Source: Ignisphaera sp.
GTDB lineage: Archaea; Thermoproteota; Thermoprotei_A; Sulfolobales; Ignisphaeraceae
Assembly (NCBI GenBank): GCA_025058535.1
Contig: JANXEL010000069.1
Location: forward strand, 1-64,000
Direction of reading: 5' to 3'
DNA length: 64,000 nt
Position 1 is the first letter of the stretch, and each line of letters begins with the position of its first letter. Shown one piece after another: positions 23,956 to 33,439 of this stretch. Below the pieces are notes generated by a model. The model saw only the letters and a list, made by a program, of their open reading frames with translations. It did no database searches and was not told the DNA's origin. The position numbers were made by a program, and so were the translations under genes.

Positions 23956-24284
23956 GTAATAAACTGTTTTGGAAATTTCAATTCAATAATTTTTAATATC
24001 TTTTCGCCTAAACGTTTAACTAGATCATCAATACTGTCGGAGAATACGTACCACCCCATTGGCGAATATTTTATATAGTTGCATTGCCAATGTGAGGTTG
24101 AAACCAAGGTTGCTGGAATTATCTTCGCATAAAATGACGACGTTCCCTTAAAAACAGCTATAATAAACTCCCTATCTCTATAAATCCCCATGTAAATGGA
24201 ACAATTAGGCGCTTCTTCAATTAAATACGTTTTCTCAAAACCAACCTTAGTTAACATTCTCCGAAGTTCTTCAACTTTTATCAT
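23952..24284 (-). CDS. Uncharacterised small protein
   Basis: 110 residues from ATG 24284. Alpha/beta: a helical N-terminus (VEELRRMLTKVGFEKTY) followed by strands 'CSIYMGIYRDREFIIAVFKG' and a helical end. No motif recognised. Its stop overlaps the end of the RadA-like gene by 4 bp (convergent). Upstream lies an inverted repeat CCATCCC/GGGATGG (24296-24323) in its leader. A real gene is likely from its length and composition; function unknown. Confidence 0.55.
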   Translation of the reverse strand: MIKVEELRRMLTKVGFEKTYLIEEAPNCSIYMGIYRDREFIIAVFKGTSSFYAKIIPATLVSTSHWQCNYIKYSPMGWYVFSDSIDDLVKRLGEKILKIIELKFPKQFIT

Positions 24285-24751
24285 AAATTACAGCCCCATC
24301 CCATAGTAATATAGTCGGGATGGCTCACCCATCTTTGAATTGTTAGCAGTATACTCTCTAATACGGTTTCCAAGTTATATAAACTTTCTCCTAGGCAATG
24401 AAGATAATTAAGCATTAATACTTTTCCTTCTAACACGTTAACTTATCCTCGCTATAAAGTTCTAATCTCACTGTAAACTAGTTAAACTTCAATCCTATAT
24501 TTAAATGTGTATTTCACAAATTTAATTTTAGCTGTAGTATTATGGGTCTAGAAAACTTTTTGTTTATACTTCGTTACAAGTGCTAAATGCCGTTAGTATA
24601 AATTAATCGACTTATTTTTACAAAAGTTTTTATTTAGTAGCTTGCGAGGTATGAGTTCTGACAACATTTAATTCAAATTCAGAATTACCACCCAATTTGA
24701 AATAGATGGGGTTAGCGTACTCAACGTAATACAATATGGAGTGGTGGTCTC
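24285..24751. other. 467-bp gene-free stretch
   Basis: AT-rich, no ORF. Holds an inverted repeat with 7-base arms CCATCCC/GGGATGG (24296-24323), just upstream of the minus-strand gene, and several T-rich tracts. GGAGTGGTGGT before ATG 24752 is the ribosome-binding site of the next gene. No RNA gene recognised. Confidence 0.4.
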
Positions 24752-26473
24752 ATGCTTGACAGCATGGCATTAAAATACTATAGGTTTCTGCGCATACCTT
24801 CAAAGATAGCTAGGCATGTGTCCCTTCTGTACCCACTATACATCCTACTTATTGTCCTCATAGATTTACTATCGTGCTCCATTAAAAATCAGTGTGGTAC
24901 GCCCATATTTTTTGCTGCTGTGATAATCCATGTACTCCATTTTTCTGCTATACCACTGGTGATAAAGTTTCTAGTCCCATATATGAGGAGGAGACAGATA
25001 CTAAATATGGTAATATTTTCAACAGTGCCAGGAGTTTTATTGGAGTTCTTAGGTTCGCTTATCGGAGTATACGGTATGATATATACAGTTCTCCCCTTAA
25101 TCGGCTTGCTAATCCTACGAGGTTTAATAAACTCTAAAAAGAGGATTATAATAATGTTCTTCATATTTACATTACTAGAAGCTCTATTCATAGTTTTCGT
25201 TGATAGGTTTGGTGCAGCAAATATCTTTGTTCGAACATGTATGCTAATATTTGTGTCAGTATTGTCAATACATCTCAATAACATTCTTAGCTCGTACAAA
25301 TGGGAGGTTGATGTATTTGAGCTATCTAGTGCGTGGGCTAAATACATGTTCACTGGAATAGATGATGATATTGAGTTTCAAATAAGCAAACTTAAAGTGG
25401 AGAGAGACATTAAAGTGCACTCAATAATTTTTCGTAGAAGAGATGATACTATAGCAATGATAGTGCCGGGTGTGCACTTCGGGCCATTCAAAACATTAGG
25501 AAGCACTCTCCTTCCTCACTATCTCGATGAAATGCTAAATTCTAAGGGAATCAAAACATTTGTTTTACACGGCGCGGGTTCTCATGAATTGGATCTCATA
25601 AACAAAAATGAGGCAAAGAAACTTGCAGGTGAAATAGTTGACAAAATATTTAACAATTTCAGCTTAAGTGAAAAATACGAAGTTATATATGAACCTTTCA
25701 GAGTATACGACGAGTTTTATGAAGCATTCGTTATTCAGACTAGCAATTTAGCAATTATAGCTATATCATCGCCTATAATAGGCGGTGATGACATACCATA
25801 CGAAGTTCAGAAACACACTGAAGAAATTACACCTATTTATGGTTTCAAGCACGGTGTTATCATTGATTGTCATAACATTGAAGGATTGCGTGTAGCTGAT
25901 CCAAACAAATTTAACCCTATAGTTATGGCATCAATTTCAATTCGTAAAAAAGCTTGTAGTAGTTTTAAAACAGGTTACGGAGAATCTTCAGTGTATGGAA
26001 ACGTCAGAGGGCTTTGCATAAATAAAATAAAAGTTTTAACTATTGAGTGTGATGATGCAAAATATTCACTAATATATCTTTATGGAAACAATGCAAAGAT
26101 AGGTTTGAGGGATTTGTTGAGAAGAATTGCAATAAATAATGGAATAAGAGATGCGGAAGTAATAACTTTAGATGATCACAGCTGTGCTGGAACAGTATTT
26201 GATTCGCCTTACTATGCAGTCGAAGTTAATGAAAATATCGTAAGAGCGGTTGAAAGAGCCCTCAGGGCATCCATTACTGATCTTTCAGAAACTAAGGTAT
26301 CTCTGGTAACACACAATAGCAAAGTGAATGTGGTTGGTCTAAAAATATTTGAACTATTAGAGTTAGCAAAACAGGTAGGAGGCTTTCTAGCTAGATACCT
26401 TAAGTTGGTTTTAATTGTAATTCATATAGCACTTCTTGCTACGATATTATTATTAAATCTACTTTCAATTTAA
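24752..26473 (+). CDS. DUF2070 membrane protein
   Basis: 573 residues: five or six TM helices in the first 180 residues, a long soluble domain (about 190-540) and a TM helix at the very end (about 550-570). The soluble domain carries 'AMIVPGVHFGPFKTLGSTLL', the DUF2070 signature (V-P-G-V-H-x-G-P), with 'HGAGSHELDL' after it. The family is archaeal; function unknown. The His/Asp/Ser-rich core could bind a metal. It ends 96 bp before cdvA, which has its own TATA, so co-transcription is not required. Confidence 0.85.
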   Translation: MLDSMALKYYRFLRIPSKIARHVSLLYPLYILLIVLIDLLSCSIKNQCGTPIFFAAVIIHVLHFSAIPLVIKFLVPYMRRRQILNMVIFSTVPGVLLEFLGSLIGVYGMIYTVLPLIGLLILRGLINSKKRIIIMFFIFTLLEALFIVFVDRFGAANIFVRTCMLIFVSVLSIHLNNILSSYKWEVDVFELSSAWAKYMFTGIDDDIEFQISKLKVERDIKVHSIIFRRRDDTIAMIVPGVHFGPFKTLGSTLLPHYLDEMLNSKGIKTFVLHGAGSHELDLINKNEAKKLAGEIVDKIFNNFSLSEKYEVIYEPFRVYDEFYEAFVIQTSNLAIIAISSPIIGGDDIPYEVQKHTEEITPIYGFKHGVIIDCHNIEGLRVADPNKFNPIVMASISIRKKACSSFKTGYGESSVYGNVRGLCINKIKVLTIECDDAKYSLIYLYGNNAKIGLRDLLRRIAINNGIRDAEVITLDDHSCAGTVFDSPYYAVEVNENIVRAVERALRASITDLSETKVSLVTHNSKVNVVGLKIFELLELAKQVGGFLARYLKLVLIVIHIALLATILLLNLLSI

Positions 26474-26569
26474 ACAAATACTATAATATTTGACTACAAT
26501 TGATTGGGTAAAAATGTTACACCTTTTATAGATATCTGATACACAATCTAAAGAATAGGGCTGATAAAA

Positions 26570-27262
26570 ATGGATATAGCTATAGAGGGTGTAGCTCCGT
26601 ACCTCGGTCAGACAGTAGTTGATTTATATGGAAGGAAGGTAGGTATACTGGTAGGGATATATAGTGACGTCGATGGAAAGGTTTCGTCATTTGAAATAAT
26701 GACTAATGATGCTTCTTATGAAACCATTACAGCGGAGAGATTTGAGCGTGATGCCGATGGGTTTAAGCTTCTACCTGAATGGCTTGTTGAAGCTAAAAAA
26801 CTTGAGAGGAAGCTAGACATCCTAAGAAAGAGATTCAAGTCCATGGAGGAGCTATCCAAAAAGAACCAGATACCACAGCATGCATATAGAGAATTAAAGG
26901 AAAGGTACTCAAAGGATTTGGATAAGCTGAGGATTGAGATAAAGAATTTGAAAGATATTTTGAGGAAAAGAACATACGAGCTGGAAAACTTTGTGCTGCA
27001 TATTGAAAAGGCTTTTACACACCTTCTAATAAGTTATACATCAGGCGAGCTACCGGAGAACGGCTTTAAAGTATCTGCAGAGTGTATGAGATCAGCTAAG
27101 CAGGCTGCACTAGACGAGAAAAAGGATGTGGAAAAGCACATGGCCCTCATCGATAAGCTCGAACAGGAGTTAGCAGCAATAACGCAACCACAAGAAGAAA
27201 TACAAATCACCTCGCCAACAGCAGTGCAGCAGCCGATAGCAGTTAAAGTAGTTACAGGTTAG
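26570..27262 (+). CDS. cdvA: CdvA, membrane-binding cell-division protein
   Basis: 230 residues, first gene of the crenarchaeal cdv operon. An N-terminal PRC-barrel-like domain (about 8-70, 'LYGRKVGILVGIYSDVDGKV') is followed by a long coiled coil (about 75-205) and a Pro/Gln/Thr-rich tail ending in a short hydrophobic peptide (Q-P-I-A-V-K-V-V-T) suited to bind the CdvB winged helix. CdvA forms the initial ring at mid-cell and recruits CdvB. TATA box CTTTTATAG at 26523-26531. Length and domain order are normal for the family. Confidence 0.95.
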   Translation: MDIAIEGVAPYLGQTVVDLYGRKVGILVGIYSDVDGKVSSFEIMTNDASYETITAERFERDADGFKLLPEWLVEAKKLERKLDILRKRFKSMEELSKKNQIPQHAYRELKERYSKDLDKLRIEIKNLKDILRKRTYELENFVLHIEKAFTHLLISYTSGELPENGFKVSAECMRSAKQAALDEKKDVEKHMALIDKLEQELAAITQPQEEIQITSPTAVQQPIAVKVVTG

Positions 27263-27289
27263 CCTGAGTACTTCTGCAGGGGGTGATCC

Positions 27290-28186
27290 ATGTCTACCTC
27301 AGCAGGAATTTTTGATTCATTTATTAAAATTCTAAATATAACTTCTAGACGCGATCCACAGAAAAGTGCTTTAATCTACATATTTACCTCGTTAAATGAT
27401 TTAAAGGTAAAGTTGGAGGAGGTTAAAAATAGGTTAAAGAATAGAGATGAAGAGCTTCTCACTAATGCAGTCAAATCGCTAAGCTCTAATGAAAAGGAAA
27501 GAGCAACGATCTATGCAGCAGAGATTGCTGAAGTTAGGAAGCTCATGAAGTACGTACAAGTCGCTTTATTGGCTATCGAGAGACTCTTAGAGAGAACGAA
27601 AACTATGAATATAGTAGTAAGTGATGTAAGAGTTTTAACAACAGCCATAGGTATATTAAATGAATTAAAATCTATGTTTACGAATACCATGCCAGAACTA
27701 GCCATAACACTTGACAATATTGTTAATAATGTAAACTCCTTAATTACATCGACACAAGCTCCGGATGTATCTTTAAATGTAACGGGTAGGACAAAGGAAG
27801 TAGAAGATATATTGAAAGAAGTTGAGGCGCAGGCGGAGGAAAGGTTGAAAGCGTCTCTGTCTCCCATACCTGTCCAACTTGAAGATGTAGTAAATAATAA
27901 GTTTACCCCTCCATTAACACCACCTCCCTCTGCATTGTATGTGGATACCAGAAGCTCCGCTGGAACGGTTACTCCTACATCCTTTACACCACAGAAGTTT
28001 ATTGTGGTCCAACAACAGCCAAAATATGTTGATAGTGGCTTGGAACTCCAGGTATATAATTACATCGTTAGTAACAAAGGTATTATAAGAATAGAAGAAT
28101 GTTCTAAGAAATTTGGTGTGTCGAGCGATACAATCATTGCGATACTAAAACGGCTTGAGCAAAAGGGATTAATAAGATTAACTTAG
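27290..28186 (+). CDS. cdvB: CdvB, ESCRT-III-like division protein
   Basis: 298 residues. The ESCRT-III helical core spans about 10-180. A proline-rich segment 'FTPPLTPPPSALY' (about 206-218) is the MIM2-type site bound by the MIT domain of CdvC. The last 60 residues form the 'broken' winged helix (QVYNYIVSNKGIIRIEECSK and on) that docks on the CdvA tail. GGGGTG precedes the ATG. It lies 27 bp after cdvA and 39 bp before cdvC. It polymerises to constrict the membrane and is disassembled by CdvC. Confidence 0.95.
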   Translation: MSTSAGIFDSFIKILNITSRRDPQKSALIYIFTSLNDLKVKLEEVKNRLKNRDEELLTNAVKSLSSNEKERATIYAAEIAEVRKLMKYVQVALLAIERLLERTKTMNIVVSDVRVLTTAIGILNELKSMFTNTMPELAITLDNIVNNVNSLITSTQAPDVSLNVTGRTKEVEDILKEVEAQAEERLKASLSPIPVQLEDVVNNKFTPPLTPPPSALYVDTRSSAGTVTPTSFTPQKFIVVQQQPKYVDSGLELQVYNYIVSNKGIIRIEECSKKFGVSSDTIIAILKRLEQKGLIRLT

Positions 28187-28225
28187 GAAATTTTTACAAT
28201 CATATAAAGTTTCTAGGGATTCTCC

Positions 28226-29380
28226 TTGAGCGGAGGACGTGAATACCTGGAGGCATTGGCAAAAAAATATGTTAATGAAGCTATGATTAATGAAAGGATT
28301 GGAAATAAAATTGATGCTGCTAAAAATTATAGAAAGGCAGCTGAAATACTGTTCAAAATATTGAGTAATTATAGAAGCGATCCTATGATAAGTATCTATA
28401 AGTCTGTTGCGGAAGGGTACGTAAAGAAAGCAAAGGAACTTGAAGAGGAGTCTAAAATAAGTATATCCATCTTGGGAGGTGATAGCAAGGTTGTGCAAGG
28501 TGATAGTGAAAATATTGAGAAAGCATTGCAAGATTTCATAGTTGTCGAAAAGCCTTCAGTTCGTTTCGAAGACATAATAGGACTTGACGAAGCTAAACAA
28601 GCTATACTCGATTCAATTATATATCCAACCAAGAGACCAGACCTGTTTCCATTGGGATGGCCTAGAGGCATACTAATATACGGTCCTCCTGGTTGTGGTA
28701 AGACAATGATAGCGGCTGCAGCAGCTAATGAGATAGAGGGCATCTTCATGCAAATAGATGCTGCGAACATCATGTCAAAGTGGCTTGGTGAGGCAGAGAA
28801 AAAGGTTGCAGCAATATTTAACTATGCTAGAAACGTTGGCAGCTCAAAACCCGTCATAATATTCATTGACGAAGCAGATGCTCTGCTAGGAGTATATGAA
28901 AGTGAGATTGGTGGTGAAGCTAGGGTGCGTAATCAACTACTAAAAGAATTGGACGGATTAAATGAAAAGGGAAAGAAACACTTCATATACGTAATAGCTG
29001 CCACGAATAAGCCATGGAAGTTGGATGTAGGATTTCTGCGTAGATTCCAAAAAAGAATATATATTCCACCGCCAAATAGAGAAGCGCGTAAATCACTATT
29101 TGAATATTATCTAAGATTTTTAAAAGTGGCTGAGGACGTCAACATAGATCTTCTTGCTGAAAAAACTGAAGGGTACTCGGCCAGTGACATAAGAGATATT
29201 GTTCTAGAAGGGTACTTACGGACTGTTAGAGAATTGTTTAAATCGAATGCCCTGTCAGACAATCCGAGACCTGTAACAATGAGTGATTTCATAGAAGTAT
29301 TAAGCAAGAGGAAACCAACTATACCAAACTCCATGATTAAGCTCTATGATGAATGGAGCAAGAATTTCGGTTCCTTTTAA
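28226..29380 (+). CDS. cdvC: CdvC, Vps4-like AAA ATPase
   Basis: 384 residues from TTG at 28226. An N-terminal MIT domain (about 5-80, three helices) is joined by a linker to a type-I AAA module: Walker A GPPGCGKT (about 153-160), Walker B IIFIDEAD (about 211-218), sensor 1 'VIAATNKPW', arginine finger region 'FLRRFQKRIYIPPP'. The C-terminal helix is as in Vps4. It removes CdvB polymers to complete division. Third gene of the cdv operon; length typical. Confidence 0.96.
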   Translation: MSGGREYLEALAKKYVNEAMINERIGNKIDAAKNYRKAAEILFKILSNYRSDPMISIYKSVAEGYVKKAKELEEESKISISILGGDSKVVQGDSENIEKALQDFIVVEKPSVRFEDIIGLDEAKQAILDSIIYPTKRPDLFPLGWPRGILIYGPPGCGKTMIAAAAANEIEGIFMQIDAANIMSKWLGEAEKKVAAIFNYARNVGSSKPVIIFIDEADALLGVYESEIGGEARVRNQLLKELDGLNEKGKKHFIYVIAATNKPWKLDVGFLRRFQKRIYIPPPNREARKSLFEYYLRFLKVAEDVNIDLLAEKTEGYSASDIRDIVLEGYLRTVRELFKSNALSDNPRPVTMSDFIEVLSKRKPTIPNSMIKLYDEWSKNFGSF

Positions 29381-29418
29381 CTACTAGAATAATGAAAATT
29401 ATCAGAGCTGCTAAAAGT

Positions 29419-29838
29419 CTATTTTCTTATCTCTGCTATCTCTAGAAGCTCAGGTACAAATTTTAGTATATCATCTATTGTTACGATACCTATAGCTTTT
29501 CCAGATTTATTAACCACAGGTATATGACCGTGCCCCGTACCTATCATCAGATTAATAACGTCTTTCAATAGAGTATTGGGTTCAACAACGGTAACAGGTC
29601 TTGAGACTATGTCTATAATTCTTGTAGTCTTAGGATCTAAACCTTTCGCAAATACCCTCAGAATTAAATCCTTTGCTGTGACGACACCTAGCACTATATC
29701 ATTTTCATCGGTCACTATTAATGACGCTATATTATGTTTTTCCATGGTCTTAATCGCATCAAACACTGTGGTATTAGCCTTTACTTGTATGGGGTTGGGA
29801 ACCATTACGTCAAATGCTTTTAACATTTTTAACACCAA
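29419..29838 (-). CDS. Two-CBS-domain protein
   Basis: 139 residues consisting of a CBS pair (about 8-62 and 72-130): 'VFDAIKTMEKHNIASLIVTDE...VLGVVTAKDLILR' and 'LLKDVINLMIGTGHGHIPVV...AIGIVTIDDIL'. Such stand-alone CBS proteins bind adenine nucleotides, SAM or NADH and act as sensors. Its start is 9 bp from the stop of the upstream RqcH gene on the same strand, so they probably form a transcript. Partner and ligand unknown. Confidence 0.92.
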   Translation of the reverse strand: MVLKMLKAFDVMVPNPIQVKANTTVFDAIKTMEKHNIASLIVTDENDIVLGVVTAKDLILRVFAKGLDPKTTRIIDIVSRPVTVVEPNTLLKDVINLMIGTGHGHIPVVNKSGKAIGIVTIDDILKFVPELLEIAEIRK

Positions 29839-29846
29839 TGTATTAT

Positions 29847-31814
29847 TTAGCTAGGCATAACTAGTTTAATTATTTTACTTCGACCAGGGATTTTAAGTTC
29901 AATGTCTTTAACATCAACAGTTATGACGTAATTTTTAAGAACCCTCTTAAGGTTTTCTAAAAATGTTTTCGCTATGCTATAAGGATTCTCACTACCAGGC
30001 ACTAATACCATATATGCGTGCGCCCTCCTTTTAATAACTTCTTCAGGACCTGCAATGGCTCTCACAATTGCTTTATTACCATCTTCCGTATCTATCGATT
30101 CAACACCTACGGCAAGCATCAATTTCACGTTACTTATATAATTTTTCTTACCGTATACCATAAAAGCACCTTTAGGCAGATACTCCCCTGATGGTGGTTT
30201 TAATGAAATCTGTGAGCCGTAAACCCAGAAAACATCAATTGATGTTAAGCCTGCTTTCCACGCCTTACTATAGCTAGCTGCAAATTCAGCGGCCTCCTTT
30301 AGAGTTTTTTCATCAACATTTCTATCGCTAGTTTTTATAATCACGGTGCTAGCTCCATGCACATCAGCGTGTAGCACTATATCGTTGTCCTTTAGATATC
30401 TCTTTATCAGTTTATTATTTTGACTGGCATCTTTTCCACCAATTATTAGAAAACCCTCTGAGGATATCATCCAATGAAATTTCTCGTACCATTCAATTTT
30501 CTTGCTTAATTTCAGTTCAATTATCTTTGTTTCGTCTTTTATGATACTATTAAGTTCATTTATCTTTATTTCAATATTATTCCTTTCCTCTAGCGCTCTC
30601 TTAATAGATCTACTAATATCCGATAAGAATTTTAATAATGCAAAGTAGTTCTCTGCAAACGATTTTCTAACATCTACTTCTAGCTCGAGTCCGCTAATGC
30701 TGACCTTATATAACCCTTTATCAGGCTTTAGATCGGCAATGAAATTACTACAACTCTCAACATGTTTCCATGCAGAGCTTTTGACCATACTCCTTACGCA
30801 TTCGTGAATCCTCTCCAACTCGGCGTAAAATTCATTCACCATCTTCATTAGATTTTCAAAGTATTCCTTCCTACGTCTTAATTCAACTAAATTTTTGTCT
30901 ATTACTTCTAAGCTCTTCTTTAATCTCTCAAGCTCATTAGCGGTTGTTTCTATCTTTTTTGAAATCAGTAGTGATTTAAATGATTCACTAAAGTATTTCT
31001 CTACAGTATCATTAAACGATTGCATATACTCTACGCGGTACTCATCTCCATAAAATCGTGCTGGAATGAATGGATAGAAACCTACCATAGAGGAATTCTT
31101 ATATACAATACATGGTGTTGGTCTCTCCATCGTGGTTAGCAATAGTTCCCTTAGTTTAACAGCAATGCATTCATAATCCATTTCATTTAAGCTGGAAACC
31201 TCCTTGTTACCTAATTTACATAGGAGATTTATTGTGTCAGCTAATTCTGGTGGAATATCTAGACTCTTAATAAGGCTCAGCACCACGTTGTGACCATTTA
31301 ATACAATGTTCTTGAGGTTTTCAACGCTTACATTATAGTAATCCAAATTTCTACCCTTAGGTGGCAGCATGTATTTGGACTTCGGTATTAAGCTTCTATC
31401 CTTCATTTTCCTGTATGAACTCACCAACAGTATGGTATTGTCATCATCTAAAATAGCTACAACACCTCGAGGAAGAAGCTCAATCACAACCTTTCTAGTT
31501 TCTTCACGGCATTTTAAGTTAATAAATATTATTCTCTCGCAATCAGGCTGCTCGACATTAATAATACTACAATTTCTTAAACTACTCTTCCATACGCTAC
31601 TACTCTTTACATAGTCCTCCTTAAGTCGTAGCGCCAATTTAGCAATGCTTATTCTTCTTCCCGGCTCCGTTATAAGCAGAAATTCTTCAGAGTGTTTGAC
31701 GTTCTTAAGTTTAAATATTAGAAGCTTGTCTAATACGTAGATATCATCGATATATGAACCTACTAACTTCTCAGCTACTTCTCGCAGCCAGACTTTTATA
31801 TCGAGCCAGCTCAT
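29847..31814 (-). CDS. rqcH: NEMF/RqcH-family ribosome quality-control protein
   Basis: 655 residues from ATG 31814; the ORF extends 15 codons up to ATG 31859, but the family starts at 'MSWLDIKVWLREVAEKLVGS'. NFACT-N domain in the first 200 residues, HhH region, a coiled coil (about 270-345), and the NFACT-R (DUF814) domain 'DIVLHADVHGASTVIIK' with 'YSKAWKAGLTSIDVFWVYGSQ'. Relatives bind split large ribosomal subunits with peptidyl-tRNA and add C-terminal tails. The short start leaves a 23-bp gap to the divergent membrane gene, while the long one overlaps it. It is followed by the CBS gene. Confidence 0.92.
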   Translation of the reverse strand: MSWLDIKVWLREVAEKLVGSYIDDIYVLDKLLIFKLKNVKHSEEFLLITEPGRRISIAKLALRLKEDYVKSSSVWKSSLRNCSIINVEQPDCERIIFINLKCREETRKVVIELLPRGVVAILDDDNTILLVSSYRKMKDRSLIPKSKYMLPPKGRNLDYYNVSVENLKNIVLNGHNVVLSLIKSLDIPPELADTINLLCKLGNKEVSSLNEMDYECIAVKLRELLLTTMERPTPCIVYKNSSMVGFYPFIPARFYGDEYRVEYMQSFNDTVEKYFSESFKSLLISKKIETTANELERLKKSLEVIDKNLVELRRRKEYFENLMKMVNEFYAELERIHECVRSMVKSSAWKHVESCSNFIADLKPDKGLYKVSISGLELEVDVRKSFAENYFALLKFLSDISRSIKRALEERNNIEIKINELNSIIKDETKIIELKLSKKIEWYEKFHWMISSEGFLIIGGKDASQNNKLIKRYLKDNDIVLHADVHGASTVIIKTSDRNVDEKTLKEAAEFAASYSKAWKAGLTSIDVFWVYGSQISLKPPSGEYLPKGAFMVYGKKNYISNVKLMLAVGVESIDTEDGNKAIVRAIAGPEEVIKRRAHAYMVLVPGSENPYSIAKTFLENLKRVLKNYVITVDVKDIELKIPGRSKIIKLVMPS

Positions 31815-31837
31815 GGAATTTTTCTGGCGATAGTGCT

Positions 31838-32143
31838 GTGTCGAGTTCGAGGGATCCATTAACTATTCGCCTAATCCTTGTTTTTGCTAGAGGTGTTTAT
31901 GGAATTTTATGCAGCATAATTATCCATATAACCTCTCTACACGTGTTATTAAATATGATGCTAAAACAGTTGATCTATGACATATCTATATACTTAGTAT
32001 GGATAATTCTATTCATACTCTATATGCCAAGTATTTTAATAGCTAAATTTATTGGTGCGAAAACAAAGACAGATCTCTACTTACGTGGAATAACGGTGTA
32101 TTTCTCACTAGCAGTATTAACACACATCATGCTTACTAGTTAG
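31838..32143 (+). CDS. Small three-TM membrane protein
   Basis: 101 residues from GTG 31838; the frame extends up to ATG 31754, but that would overlap RqcH. Three hydrophobic helices at about 8-30, 36-58 and 75-98 with a short loop 'GAKTKTDLYLRG'. The layout (small, 3 TM, R-G-V-Y-G then L-Y-L-R-G-I) recalls archaeal EMC6-like proteins, but I cannot confirm the family. Divergent from rqcH; its end overlaps the SPOUT gene by 27 bp. Start uncertain. Confidence 0.5.
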   Translation: MSSSRDPLTIRLILVFARGVYGILCSIIIHITSLHVLLNMMLKQLIYDISIYLVWIILFILYMPSILIAKFIGAKTKTDLYLRGITVYFSLAVLTHIMLTS

Positions 32144-32755
32144 AAGAGCACTCTCGAACACTAGCGCATGCTCCAGAATGATATCTTGGTAATTTCTTGG
32201 AAGAACAACATTTCCCTGTTCATCTAATGGAAATGCGTATGGAAGCTCTACTTCAATTTCTATATCATTAGTTAACTTCTTCTTAATCTTGAGTCCAAAG
32301 ACGTATTTAACATCATCAACATTTCTACCTAACTCTACCTGCCTCAAAATGTATGCGGCTCCCGCTATGGTAAACTGCTTTTCGCCTATATTTTTTGGAA
32401 TAGCGTTTTTCAATCGTGAGGTAATTTGCAGTCTTGTTCTGCCTTTAGGTGGGTTGTCACCCATTATACCGCCAATCACTACATATCTAGCCATTCTCAT
32501 ATCGTTTACCTGCAACTTCTCTTTAGCACTCGGATCTAGAACAATTACATTTTTTTCATCTTGAAGTAGTTCCACCGCTGAGGTCTTATATATAATTCCC
32601 AAAGGCTCTAGTAGCGATCTATCATGATCCTTTGCTACATTAGTAAAGATAACTCTATTTTTAAAAACCTCTGACACAAATTCGTACTCTTTTAACAGCC
32701 ACTTACTTATACAAGGCTCTAGATGCTCTACTATCACAATCATGCTACCACTCAA
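32117..32755 (-). CDS. SPOUT methyltransferase of the SFM1/DUF431 family
   Basis: 212 residues. Family marks are 'VVIGGIMGDNPPKGRTRLQI' (about 91-110), the trefoil-knot SAM loop, and 'NIGEKQFTIAGAAYI' (about 121-135). This family (PF04252) includes yeast Sfm1, which methylates an arginine of ribosomal protein Rps3; archaeal members were first annotated as RNA methyltransferases. Substrate not decided by sequence. Start ATG near 32743 or GTG 32755. Convergent with the small membrane gene. Confidence 0.85.
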   Translation of the reverse strand: MSGSMIVIVEHLEPCISKWLLKEYEFVSEVFKNRVIFTNVAKDHDRSLLEPLGIIYKTSAVELLQDEKNVIVLDPSAKEKLQVNDMRMARYVVIGGIMGDNPPKGRTRLQITSRLKNAIPKNIGEKQFTIAGAAYILRQVELGRNVDDVKYVFGLKIKKKLTNDIEIEVELPYAFPLDEQGNVVLPRNYQDIILEHALVFESALLTSKHDVC

Positions 32756-32826
32756 ATGTAAGTGTAACTTGTCCCAAAAACCTTATTAATGCTTCTCTTT
32801 AAAGCTTAAAATAGGGTTTAAAGTAT

Positions 32827-33114
32827 ATGGCATCGCAACAAACGCACAAACCAAATATAACGCCAATGCGCATGCTAAGGAGCTCACTGAATAAGACAAT
32901 AATGGTTAAAGTTAAAGAGGGTGCGGAGTTTATCGGTAAGCTTGTAATGACAGATCCTACAATGAATGTAGTTCTTGAGGATGCTACAGAGTATGGAGAT
33001 GGAGGTAGGGAGGCTATAGCAAAGTATGGAAGGATATTCATAAGGGGCAGTCAGATACTATATGTATGTGTTGACTATACTGAAACAAGGCTAAGACAAA
33101 CAACAGTAATGTGA
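32827..33114 (+). CDS. Sm-like archaeal RNA-binding protein (SmAP)
   Basis: 95 residues. Sm1 motif 'KTIMVKVKEGAEFIGKLVMTD' through 'MNVVLEDATEY' (about 23-54) and Sm2 motif 'GRIFIRGSQILYV' (about 68-80) with the conserved I-R-G. Forms a ring that binds U-rich RNA. The N-terminal extension of about 18 residues is longer than in minimal SmAPs. Start ATG; followed after 7 bp by a small zinc-binding ORF, presumably co-transcribed. Divergent from the SPOUT methyltransferase gene. Confidence 0.93.
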   Translation: MASQQTHKPNITPMRMLRSSLNKTIMVKVKEGAEFIGKLVMTDPTMNVVLEDATEYGDGGREAIAKYGRIFIRGSQILYVCVDYTETRLRQTTVM

Positions 33115-33121
33115 ATGCATA

Positions 33122-33316
33122 ATGCGTAGTGAAGGACTTAACAAGAGGAGTAGAAGGAGTACGAACAGAGATAAAAAGAGTAGAACAATTGTACCACTGC
33201 TCTGTCCAATAAACTTCGACTTTTCGTCAACGCGTATAGAATGTAAGACTTGTAAACACTTTAATGGATGTTTAAGAATTTATATTAAAGCAGAAAAGTT
33301 AGCTAAGGAGATATGA
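33122..33316 (+). CDS. Small basic protein with a Cys4 zinc site
   Basis: 64 residues. The N-terminal 22 residues are almost all Arg, Lys, Ser and Asn (RNA-binding character). Then C-x12-C-x2-C-x5-C (C28, C41, C44, C50) is likely to hold zinc. It starts 7 bp after the SmAP gene, with which it is likely translated. Family not recognised; RNA binding next to SmAP is inferred from composition and context. Confidence 0.65.
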   Translation: MRSEGLNKRSRRSTNRDKKSRTIVPLLCPINFDFSSTRIECKTCKHFNGCLRIYIKAEKLAKEI

Positions 33317-33439
33317 TTCTTTAGCGGGTAATAATCGTATGATTAGTTGAGTTATTGATTTAAGAATTTCATAAAAACTATTAAGTACGGGACGACGGAA
33401 CTCTATAAAGATTGTAGAATCACCATAATCAAAGAGTTA